A stretch of 8,369 nucleotides of DNA. Source: Lentisphaerota bacterium. GTDB taxonomy: Bacteria; Verrucomicrobiota; Kiritimatiellia; UBA8416; JAFGTH01. Shown one piece after another: positions 1 through 6,069 of the stretch (position 1 is its first letter; each line of letters opens with the position of its first letter). The notes under the pieces are model-generated. The model saw only the letters and a list, made by a program, of their open reading frames with translations. It was not told where the DNA came from and ran no database searches. Made by a program: the position numbers and the translations under genes. Location: assembly GCA_016934225.1 (NCBI GenBank), contig JAFGTH010000017.1, positions 1 to 8,369 of the forward strand. The letters run 5' to 3'.

Positions 1-57
1 ACGAACGCGAACGGGCAGTCAGACGGGGTAATAGTACCGAAGAAGCAATCGAACAAG

Positions 58-83
58 GGTTCTGCACCGAAAGGAAAAGAACC
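58..83 (+). ncRNA. Intron hairpin upstream of the maturase ORF (domain IVa-like)
   Basis: GGTTCT (58-63) pairs with AGAACC (78-83). Inside it, CC-GAAA-GG (68-74) forms a smaller GNRA-capped hairpin. The structure sits directly in front of the purine-rich GGAGGAGG at 84-91 and the maturase start region. In characterised group II introns, a domain IVa stem-loop at this place is the high-affinity maturase binding site and covers the ribosome binding site, so the protein can repress its own translation. The pairing is seen in the sequence. The domain IVa assignment is inferred from its position. Confidence 0.5.
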
Positions 84-114
84 GGAGGAGGTTGCGGAGG
101 GAAGTACCCCGGCC

Positions 115-120
115 AAGGAG
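115..120 (+). promoter_or_regulatory. Ribosome binding site that selects the ATG at 128
   Basis: AAGGAG lies 7 nt before the ATG at 128, which is ideal spacing. An earlier in-frame TTG at 92 would directly abut its own purine tract (84-91) and adds only 12 basic residues, so the ATG is preferred. Confidence 0.6.
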
Positions 121-127
121 AAACCGA

Positions 128-1498
128 ATGAGTGCAATAGATGCCGGACGCGGAGCCGGGAAGAAAGGCAAAGAAGCCAAACATCTATCCAGTGGGCTCA
201 GACGGTTACGGGAAGCAGCGAGAAGGGACAAGAGCGTACAGTTCACAGCCCTTCTTCATCACATTACCGTGAACCTGCTGCGAGCGAGTTACAGGAAGTT
301 GAATCCGAAAGCGGCACCGGGAGTGGACGGGGTAACCTGGGCACAATATGGTGAAGGGCTGGAAGAGAGACTGACGGACTTGCATGGGCGGGTACATCGC
401 GGGAGCTACAGAGCGAAACCATCCAAGCGGATCTACATACCCAAGGGTGAGCAAGAGATGCGCCCGCTGGGAATGGCGGCCTTGGAAGACAAGATAGTCC
501 AACAGGCGACAGTCTGGGTGCTGGAGCAGATTTATGAGGAAGATTTCCTCAACTTCAGCTACGGGTTTCGACCGGGGCGATCCCCGCACAACGCGTTGGA
601 TGCGTTGTATATGGGGATAAAGGTAAAGAAGGTGAACTGGATACTGGACGCGGATATCCGGAAGTTTTTCGATACAGTTCAGTTTAACTGGATAGAAAGA
701 TTCGTCGAACACCGGGTAGCCGACCGAAGAATACTGAGGCTGGTAAAGAAATGGCTACGAGCCGGAGTATCGAAGGAAGGCGAGTGGTCACAGACACGGG
801 AAGGAACACCGCAAGGGGCAGTGGTTTCGCCGATCATAGCGAACATATATCTGCACTATGTACTGGACATGTGGGTAAGGCAGTGGCGCAGAAAGCACGC
901 ACGTGGAGACATGATCGTGGTGCGCTACGCAGATGATGTGGTGCTCGGGTTTCAACATGAAGACGACGCCCGGCGATTCTGGATGGAACTGGATAAGCGA
1001 CTGGGAAGATTTGGGTTGAGCCTGAATAAGGAGAAGACGCGGCTGATAGAATTCGGCAGGTATGCAGCCGAAAGAAGAGCGGAACGAGGCGAAGGGAAAC
1101 CGGAAACATTCGACTTTCTGGGATTTACGCATATAAGCGGGAAAAGCAGAAAGAACGGACGGTTCATCCTGATGCGGAAGACGGCTCGAAAACGACTACA
1201 TGCCAAGATGAAGGAAATTCGCCGTACTCTCCTGCGGTGCCGTCACCGGCCGATTAACGAACAAGGAAAGTGGTTGAGGCTGGTACTGCAAGGATACTTC
1301 AATTATTATGGAATTCCTGGAAACGGTCCGGCGTTGAAAGCGATACGCAGTGACGTCGGTCGGGCATGGCTTAAAGCGTTGCGCCGTCGTGGCCAACACG
1401 ACAAGGCCAACTGGGAGTTCATGAAGGAGTTAATGGCACAATGGTTGCCGCCAATACATATTGTCCACCCGTATCCCGACGAGCGCCTTGCCGTTTGA
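128..1498 (+). CDS. ltrA: Group II intron reverse transcriptase/maturase
   Basis: Multifunctional intron-encoded protein: it helps the intron RNA fold and splice, then reverse-transcribes it at the target site. From the ATG at 128 it is 456 aa. Visible parts: the RT N-terminal region with APGVDGVTW (about 62-70); the first catalytic aspartates in DADIRKFFD (about 174-182); the GTPQGAVVSP block (about 226-235); the catalytic YADD (267-270); LGFTHISGKS (about 331-340); and the maturase/thumb X domain with GYFNYYGIPGN (about 389-399). It ends about 57 residues after that motif, with no room for an HNH endonuclease domain. It therefore belongs to the endonuclease-minus type, which in known examples primes from nascent replication strands. 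The frame is intact and all RT catalytic residues are present, so the protein looks active. A TTG at 92 is a possible longer start. Confidence 0.96.
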   Translation: MSAIDAGRGAGKKGKEAKHLSSGLRRLREAARRDKSVQFTALLHHITVNLLRASYRKLNPKAAPGVDGVTWAQYGEGLEERLTDLHGRVHRGSYRAKPSKRIYIPKGEQEMRPLGMAALEDKIVQQATVWVLEQIYEEDFLNFSYGFRPGRSPHNALDALYMGIKVKKVNWILDADIRKFFDTVQFNWIERFVEHRVADRRILRLVKKWLRAGVSKEGEWSQTREGTPQGAVVSPIIANIYLHYVLDMWVRQWRRKHARGDMIVVRYADDVVLGFQHEDDARRFWMELDKRLGRFGLSLNKEKTRLIEFGRYAAERRAERGEGKPETFDFLGFTHISGKSRKNGRFILMRKTARKRLHAKMKEIRRTLLRCRHRPINEQGKWLRLVLQGYFNYYGIPGNGPALKAIRSDVGRAWLKALRRRGQHDKANWEFMKELMAQWLPPIHIVHPYPDERLAV

Positions 1499-1509
1499 AT
1501 CCAAGGCAA

Positions 1510-1542
1510 GAGCCGTATGAGCTAAAGGTTCACGTACGGATC
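1510..1542 (+). ncRNA. Group II intron domain V (catalytic hairpin)
   Basis: The hairpin opens with GAGCCGTA and closes with TACGGATC, with the characteristic two-base CG bulge at 1533-1534 and an upper stem TGAGCT/GGTTCA. The AGC catalytic triad is present at 1511-1513. Two details differ from the usual 34-nt form. The terminal loop reads AAA rather than a GNRA tetraloop, giving 33 nt. The normally G-U third pair is G-A (G1512 with A1540). Confidence 0.88.
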
Positions 1543-1543
1543 C

Positions 1544-1582
1544 GTGCGGGGGGTGCCGGGCAACCGGCATCCCTACCGCGAT
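1544..1582 (+). ncRNA. Group II intron domain VI with branch-point adenosine
   Basis: GCGG (1546-1549) pairs with CCGC (1576-1579). GGGGTGCCGG (1550-1559) pairs with CCGGCATCCC (1564-1573). The loop is GCAA (1560-1563). The unpaired TA at 1574-1575 supplies the bulged A that forms the lariat 2'-5' bond. The predicted 3' splice site is after 1582. The stem of about 14 bp is nearly perfect. Confidence 0.85.
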
Positions 1583-1807
1583 AATAAAATCAACAGGACT
1601 GTCGGCGCACCGGCGCAGGTAATCACATGACTTTTGAACAGGAGTGCGTTGCGAAGTGCCATCGAACGGTTTGTTCGCCCATGGAACAGGCACGAAGATC
1701 GGGCGTCCGATATCGGCGCCGCTCCAAAAGGCATTGAGCAAATCCTTGCGTTGTTTAGTTATTTCCGGTGGAAACAAACTGGCAGCGGGAAATTTTTGTG
1801 TTTTCAT
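1583..1807 (-). pseudogene. N-terminal fragment of a gene interrupted by the intron; possibly UroD-like
   Basis: An open frame of exactly 75 codons runs from the ATG at 1807 to the inferred intron junction at 1583. Reading on into the intron gives only translated ribozyme, so the gene body must resume beyond the intron's 5' end, off the window. Residues 19-40 contain KDLLNAFWSGADIGRP, followed by a short beta-like IFVPVPW. This pattern of a helix with an aromatic and a Gly-acidic turn, then 'xRP', resembles the start of uroporphyrinogen-decarboxylase-like (UroD/corrinoid methyltransferase-like) proteins. The family call is weak and from memory. No good Shine-Dalgarno is seen; GAGA directly abuts the ATG. 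The gene diverges from the GH9-like gene and shares the control region at 1808-2026. Because the intron is antisense to it, splicing cannot restore the mRNA and the gene is presumably inactive. The alternative is a chance open frame. Confidence 0.45.
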
Positions 1808-1880
1808 TCTCTTTTTTATGTTTTGAAATTTAATAAAAACGTGGACTTATTTTATACCATTGAACATTTTTTATCGTATA

Positions 1881-1892
1881 GTGTACACATGT
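1881..1892. promoter_or_regulatory. Overlapping palindromes, possible operator
   Basis: GTGTACAC (1881-1888) is a perfect 8-bp palindrome and overlaps ACATGT (1887-1892), also a palindrome. They sit between the two divergent genes, where a repressor could bind. Palindromes this short occur by chance, so this is only a candidate. Confidence 0.25.
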
Positions 1893-1923
1893 TGCCAATT
1901 ACGCGATTTATTACAACTATAAT

Positions 1924-2000
1924 TTTGCGTGCAAACCGGCTTGGAACAATAGGTAAAAGTGCAAAACATTGTTTTTGATTATGATAGCTCAACCTTGCAC
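1924..2000. promoter_or_regulatory. Repeated GTGCAAA boxes upstream of the GH9-like gene
   Basis: GTGCAAA occurs at 1929-1935 and again at 1959-1965, exactly 30 bp apart, close to three helical turns. The inverted core TTGCAC occurs at 1995-2000, 27 nt before the start codon. The first copy is also part of an inverted repeat, TTTGC-GT-GCAAA (1924-1935), resembling a LacI/GalR-type half-site arrangement. Phased copies close to the start suggest a transcription-factor binding array. The regulator is not identified. Confidence 0.35.
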
Positions 2001-2026
2001 GATGTGACATTCAGATAGAGTGTGAT

Positions 2027-3718
2027 ATGGAAAACGCTTTCAGATTGAATCATGTGGGCTTCAGGCCTGATGCGGCAAAAAAGTTTGTTCTCGCAAAGCC
2101 GGGTCCTTCGCGATTTCAGGTGTTGCGTCTGGATTCCTGCCGGTTCTCGCCGGTTTTTGAAGGGCAGGTGGTTAAAACAAACAACGAACTTGGAAACGAA
2201 GAATGGCTCGGCGATTTTTCGGCAGTCAGGGAAGATGGAATTTATCGGCTCCAGTGTGGCGAAGAAGCGAGCAGGTGTTTTACGGTTTATCGCAATGTTT
2301 ATGACGTACCAGCGCGTGTATTACTGATCTATTTTAACTGGCAACGTTGCGGGGAGACTGCCATGGGTTGGCATGGTCCTTGTCATCTCGACGACGGTCT
2401 GATTGCAGAAACCGGGCAGCATCGGGATTTTTCGGGCGGTTTTCATCAATCATCCGATCTTAGAAAATGGGCGCATGGTGTGCCGCTGGGTCTTGTTGGA
2501 CTTTGTAATTATGCGAAGGTTTTATCGCCTCACTGGGACACGAACAGTATAGCTTCCGAGCTGATGTGGGGCAGTGATTATTATCATAAGGTAATTGCCG
2601 ACAACGGCATGTTGTACGATTCGGTTTATTTACCTGTGGGATGGGACGCGCGCGAATATTATCTGAGCGCCAATAACCCTCTGGCACATTGGAACACGTT
2701 GCGGTTTCTTGCGGAAGCGTCGTCGTATTTTCGGGGCAAGGATCGCTACTATCATGAAAGATGCGCGGCGGATGCGCGGCGGATATGGAATTACATGGTT
2801 TCGCCGGAGCGGTCGTACAGCAACTATACCGCGCCGAAATTGCCGCCCATCGGGCACAATTGTCTGAACAGCATGTTCTCCTGTTTTTATGAAGACTCGG
2901 CGCTGGAAATTGCCTATAAACTAGCGGCTGCGGCTGCGCTGTTTCGTGCTACGGGAGAGCAATCGTTTTTGGATACGGCAGCGATTTCCGCCACTGCGCT
3001 TGCGGAATTGCAACTCAAAAACGGGACGATACCGGAAAATCCGGCTTCAGCCTGTTTCAGGGAGTCGTCTGACAATGCAGTGTTGGCCAATTCGCATAAC
3101 GGCTATCTTTGGGCGCCGGCCGGCCCGTTAAGTTTGTGCGATGCTCTTCAAATTGCGCCGGATCATCCGAATGCTTCCATTTGGAAAGATTGCATTGCCC
3201 GGATAGCCGAGCAATATGAATTTCTCGCGCGCCGCAATATCTGGGATTTAATTCCGACTATTTGGCAGGTAAATGACAGCGCCAGCGCTGATGGTTACAA
3301 AGGCGGGTATATCGGCATGCCCGGCACGGGCGAAAGCAAACTTTGCAGTTATAAGTATTATCACGTCTTAAACAATATGGACATTATTGCCAACGCAGTT
3401 TTCATGAAAAAGGCAGCGCGCATTTTGAGCCGCGTCAGTTATGCTGAAATTGCCCAACGACAATTGGACTGGATTCTCGGCGCCAACCCGTTTGACGCCA
3501 GTTCTGTTGAAGGCGTGGGCTATAATCAGCCGAACCATTTTTTCAGCGGCGAGTTTTTTCCGCCCACGCCGCAAATTCCGGGCGGAGTTTGCGTTGGGAT
3601 AACCGAGACGTCCATGAATCCAAGCAATCCCATCAACAATCTCGGGCACGAATATGACATGCCGATTGTCGGTTTTTTGATTTGGCTGTTGGCGGAGATA
3701 TCCGACTTCAACGGTTAA
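2027..3718 (+). CDS. Divergent glycoside hydrolase family 9-like protein with N-terminal Ig-like domain
   Basis: 563 aa. GH9 enzymes are inverting endo- or exo-beta-glucanases, and some act on chito-oligosaccharides or glucosamine. Residues 1-90 form the cellulase N-terminal Ig-like domain (FRLNHVGFRP, then a strand ending CFTVYR). The (alpha/alpha)6 catalytic domain covers about 95-560. Family landmarks: CHLDDG (119-124), DFSGGFHQSSD (134-144), ELMWGSDYYHKV (178-189), QLDWILGANPFDASSVEGVGYNQPNHF (479-505; shown for position only) and GHEYDMPIVGF (540-550). The canonical DAGD reads QSSD here: the first Asp is Gln141, while the base-equivalent Asp144 is kept. The usual HHR reads NHF. In an ungapped alignment the acid Glu position falls on Asn, with Glu542 four residues later. 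No signal peptide or membrane segment is seen, so a cytoplasmic role is likely. The start has a weak AGAG 6 nt upstream (2017-2020). It is the first gene of a four-gene run. Family membership is confident; activity and substrate are not. Confidence 0.85.
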   Translation: MENAFRLNHVGFRPDAAKKFVLAKPGPSRFQVLRLDSCRFSPVFEGQVVKTNNELGNEEWLGDFSAVREDGIYRLQCGEEASRCFTVYRNVYDVPARVLLIYFNWQRCGETAMGWHGPCHLDDGLIAETGQHRDFSGGFHQSSDLRKWAHGVPLGLVGLCNYAKVLSPHWDTNSIASELMWGSDYYHKVIADNGMLYDSVYLPVGWDAREYYLSANNPLAHWNTLRFLAEASSYFRGKDRYYHERCAADARRIWNYMVSPERSYSNYTAPKLPPIGHNCLNSMFSCFYEDSALEIAYKLAAAAALFRATGEQSFLDTAAISATALAELQLKNGTIPENPASACFRESSDNAVLANSHNGYLWAPAGPLSLCDALQIAPDHPNASIWKDCIARIAEQYEFLARRNIWDLIPTIWQVNDSASADGYKGGYIGMPGTGESKLCSYKYYHVLNNMDIIANAVFMKKAARILSRVSYAEIAQRQLDWILGANPFDASSVEGVGYNQPNHFFSGEFFPPTPQIPGGVCVGITETSMNPSNPINNLGHEYDMPIVGFLIWLLAEISDFNG

Positions 3719-3783
3719 TGGAATCGGCACAGAAATCAAATGGCGCCAGTTAACGTTGTTTGCCGGGCGTGTACAATCAAAAC

Positions 3784-3788
3784 AGGAG
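3784..3788 (+). promoter_or_regulatory. Ribosome binding site for the 710-aa gene
   Basis: AGGAG lies 7 nt before the ATG at 3796, a strong Shine-Dalgarno that fixes this start. The 77-nt gap after the GH9-like gene holds no clear terminator, consistent with read-through transcription. Confidence 0.7.
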
Positions 3789-3795
3789 ATAAAAG

Positions 3796-5928
3796 ATGAA
3801 TGTTTCGAAGAAATCTGTTCTCATCGTTGGAGAACAGAGCAACAACGCTTTCGTTGACATATTGGAGCGTTGCCGCATTCCCTACCGACACGTACGGCTG
3901 GAGGCGTTTGCGCAGACGAACCTGCAACCGTTTCACAGCATTCTGTTCATGCCCGGATATTTCGAGTGGGGCGCAAACATGAACTTCAAAGAGCGCACGT
4001 TGAGAAAACTTCAAAATTTCAGAACCGAAGGCGGAAGTTGCTACGCCGAATTTGTTCAAAGTGACGACTATGTATTGCGGAATGTTTTTCTATTCAAGCA
4101 CAACAGTCCTCCGCGCGAAGTAGCTTACGAACGCACGTTTGTGTCCGCATCGCACCCCATAACGGGCGATTTCCCGTTGCGCGCGATTTTGCCTGTCAGA
4201 AACTGCAGTTTTCTGCCGGGCTACAGCAAAACTGGGATCACGCTGCTTGCCTTTGGAACTGTTTTAGGCGCGCACAAGGTTCTATATGGGTTGCCTGAAC
4301 GACGTGCGGTTTGGCCGGCCTTGTTGGCGTTAAGGAGCGGTCACACGTGGTGCGGATATGTTGAGGAGCAGAGCTGGGTTTATGCGACATTCGAGTTGTC
4401 GCGTTATGTTGAGAAAAATTTCCCATTGCAGAAGCAATGGGAGAAGATCGTGCGCCGCATTTTGCTTTATCTTTTGCCTGAATCGCAACGGAAGCTTTAC
4501 GGGGCGAGGTTGGAACCGTTTGATGTGGGCATAAACAAGAAAACATGGAGCACTCCTGGAACGCCGGTTGTTGTAAGTGTTCCGGAGAAGGACAAAATCG
4601 CCGTAGCCGTTACCAAAGGAGCGCGCGTTATCCGCACCGGCGAGAAGTCGTACGGAATAACAAAAAAAATCAGTTTCAAACCCGAGACTTCCGGTATTTA
4701 TACCATTTCGATTGTTCGTGCCGGCATTGAAAGCAAAGAACGGGTTGAAGCGATATCGAGGGAAAAGAAATACCGTCAAGTTCTCGACAGGTTGATACGC
4801 TGGTATTTCGAGTCTGGCGTTATGCCGAAGCGAGACGGAACCCGCGGCGTGTACGAAGGTTTTCGTTCAAGCGACCACAAGCTGATTCCGGTTTACCGGT
4901 CCGAATGCAACGCGGAAGCCGCAACTGCTATTTACATGTACGGACAATTAACCGGCGCCGAGAAATACAAGCGAATCGGCGAAAACATTCTGTCGTTTCT
5001 TTTCAGGGGCGGTTTTCAGGATATGAACAAAAAGCGCGCCACGTACGGATTATGGAAGTTCTTTGACGAATTGAAGGTTGTTCCGAATCAAATTTGGTCG
5101 AGTGGCAACTCGTGGGTGGCAAGCGATTTGTTCTTGTTTCATCGGTGGACTCGGAAGCGAGACTATCTGCGGCGCGCACTGCTGACCGCGGAAAAATTTC
5201 TTGAGTTGGAAATGCATGAAAGGATAGCCATAGCAGGCGTTGACTTGAACGCGCAAGGGCTGGAAAAATTTTGCCGGCTTACAAAAAAAACCGGTCCTGA
5301 CAGATTTGTGCCGGCGTTTTACGCTTACGCAGCGGGGGCAACCGGCGATAAGAAATATCTGAAAATTGCGAAGAGGATGACGGAAAAGCTTATTCTTACG
5401 ATAAAGTCCGATCCGTACTTCTTTCGTTCGCTTGTCACTCTTTACGGGGTGACAAAAGAACCGTTTTATAAATCGGCCATGTCGGAAATGTTGAATACGC
5501 TTGACGCCCGGCAGTTGTCTTGCGGCGCAATCAAAAGCTTGCCGAACGAGAAACACACGCGCACCGGTTACGGCCTGGCTGAGGTGGGTGTCATGCACAG
5601 GGCGAGCGACCCGGTGGTTGATCAGCTTTATGAGAACGCGGCATGGGCATATGCCCTTTGTATGGCGCATGAAATTACAGGGGAGGAAAGCTATTTAAAG
5701 GTTTTTCATAAGCTCATGGATTTTTTGGCCAGAATTCAAATTGTCAGTTCCGATCCGCGTTTGAATGGCGCATGGATGCGCGCTTTCGACTATGAGTATT
5801 GGGATTATTACGGTTCCAACGGCGATATTGACTGGGGTCCGTACTGTATTGAAAGCGGTTGGTCCAATGCATGGACCGGTCGGGCTTTGGCGTTATATCT
5901 TATGAAAGACGGGACTCAGGCGATTTAA
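3796..5928 (+). CDS. Two-domain protein: glutamine-amidotransferase-like N-terminus, six-hairpin glycosidase-like C-terminus
   Basis: 710 aa, not recognised as a named family. Residues 5-230 look like a Rossmann-type class I amidotransferase/ThuA-like fold: VLIVGEQSNNAFVDIL, then SILFMPGYFEWG (48-59), a helix, and GGSCYAEF (79-86). Residues about 240-320 are a beta-rich linker ending in YTISIVRAG, probably an Ig-like domain. Residues about 325-705 are helical, with repeated hairpin signatures of the form TGxxxYxKxA/G: 386-404, 516-534 and 628-646. This is typical of (alpha/alpha)6 toroids such as GH88/GH105/GH127 and epimerase-type enzymes. Candidate active-site acids cluster in DYEYWDYYGSNGDIDWGPY (665-683), but they cannot be assigned without a structure. 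No signal peptide is seen. It lies 77 nt after the GH9-like gene on the same strand, so it probably acts on the same saccharide. The fold assignment is inference; enzyme activity is unknown. Confidence 0.7.
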   Translation: MNVSKKSVLIVGEQSNNAFVDILERCRIPYRHVRLEAFAQTNLQPFHSILFMPGYFEWGANMNFKERTLRKLQNFRTEGGSCYAEFVQSDDYVLRNVFLFKHNSPPREVAYERTFVSASHPITGDFPLRAILPVRNCSFLPGYSKTGITLLAFGTVLGAHKVLYGLPERRAVWPALLALRSGHTWCGYVEEQSWVYATFELSRYVEKNFPLQKQWEKIVRRILLYLLPESQRKLYGARLEPFDVGINKKTWSTPGTPVVVSVPEKDKIAVAVTKGARVIRTGEKSYGITKKISFKPETSGIYTISIVRAGIESKERVEAISREKKYRQVLDRLIRWYFESGVMPKRDGTRGVYEGFRSSDHKLIPVYRSECNAEAATAIYMYGQLTGAEKYKRIGENILSFLFRGGFQDMNKKRATYGLWKFFDELKVVPNQIWSSGNSWVASDLFLFHRWTRKRDYLRRALLTAEKFLELEMHERIAIAGVDLNAQGLEKFCRLTKKTGPDRFVPAFYAYAAGATGDKKYLKIAKRMTEKLILTIKSDPYFFRSLVTLYGVTKEPFYKSAMSEMLNTLDARQLSCGAIKSLPNEKHTRTGYGLAEVGVMHRASDPVVDQLYENAAWAYALCMAHEITGEESYLKVFHKLMDFLARIQIVSSDPRLNGAWMRAFDYEYWDYYGSNGDIDWGPYCIESGWSNAWTGRALALYLMKDGTQAI

Positions 5929-6036
5929 CCGCATTTCCCATAAAACATTGCGGAAGGGGATACGGATGAGATAGGATTTTACCACTGAATACAGGGATAA
6001 AGGGCAGGAGTTAATAGCACGACTTTTTGGGACGGA

Positions 6037-6042
6037 TATAAT
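6037..6042 (+). promoter_or_regulatory. Possible -10 element of an internal promoter
   Basis: A perfect TATAAT lies 28 nt before the M24-like start, in the longest gap of the run (141 nt, 5929-6069). No recognisable -35 lies 16-18 nt upstream and there is no extended -10 TG. A secondary promoter for the last two genes is possible but unproven. Confidence 0.35.
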
Positions 6043-6057
6043 TTATTAACGCAAATT

Positions 6058-6065
6058 GAGGAGGG
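6058..6065 (+). promoter_or_regulatory. Strong ribosome binding site for the M24-like gene
   Basis: GAGGAGGG ends 4 nt before the ATG at 6070. It is the strongest Shine-Dalgarno of the four co-directional genes and fixes this start. Confidence 0.75.
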
Positions 6066-6069
6066 CGCC

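Larger units (their letters stand above)
1..1582 (+). mobile_element. Group II intron, 3' portion (5' half outside window)
   Basis: A retroelement RNA that self-splices with its encoded maturase and moves by target-primed reverse transcription. Three parts are visible in the right order: a structured leader (about 1-91), an intact RT/maturase ORF (128-1498), and the 3' ribozyme domains V and VI (1510-1582). The inferred 3' end is ...CGCGAT at 1582, 7 nt after the bulged branch-point A at 1575, with the AY ending usual for these introns. Domains I to III and the GUGYG 5' end are not in the window, so the class and the exon-binding sequences cannot be read. The intron lies antisense to the gene fragment that begins at 1583. 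The 3' boundary comes from secondary structure read by eye and could be off by one or two bases. Confidence 0.9.
1808..2026. promoter_or_regulatory. AT-rich divergent intergenic control region
   Basis: About 220 nt with no convincing gene lies between the leftward gene fragment and the rightward GH9-like gene. It is clearly more AT-rich than its surroundings. Contents: a small palindrome (1881-1892), two direct GTGCAAA boxes plus one inverted TTGCAC (1924-2000), and a TATGAT hexamer at 1980-1985 that could be a -10 element for the GH9-like gene, although no good -35 is found at 17 nt. On the minus strand a TTGGCA (1894-1899) could be a -35, without a clear -10 partner. Promoter positions are therefore not fixed. 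The regulatory role is inferred from location and repeats. Confidence 0.5.

Noticed and set aside
92..127. TTG at 92 as the maturase start
   Set aside because: Its ribosome binding site directly abuts the codon, while the ATG at 128 has AAGGAG at ideal spacing; kept only as an alternative.
1430..1582. Continuation of the minus-strand frame from 1583 into the intron
   Set aside because: This part is the reverse complement of domains V/VI and the maturase 3' end; it is a chance open reading through ribozyme sequence.
1634..1978. Plus-strand open frame across the region after the intron
   Set aside because: It runs from the minus-strand gene fragment into AT-rich control DNA, has no ribosome binding site and shows no protein-like pattern in its second half.
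3749..3777. GTTAAC plus TACAAT as a promoter before the 710-aa gene
   Set aside because: The spacing is 17 nt, but the -35 hexamer matches consensus poorly and the -10 is only fair; operon read-through is simpler.
5929..5955. CCGCA...TGCGG hairpin after the 710-aa gene as a terminator
   Set aside because: The stem is only 5 bp with a 15-nt loop and no T-tract follows, so it is not a credible intrinsic terminator.
6015..6031. Sigma-54-like promoter TAGCACG...TTTTTGG upstream of the M24-like gene
   Set aside because: The essential -24 GG is AG, the -12 GC is absent and the spacing is off by one base.
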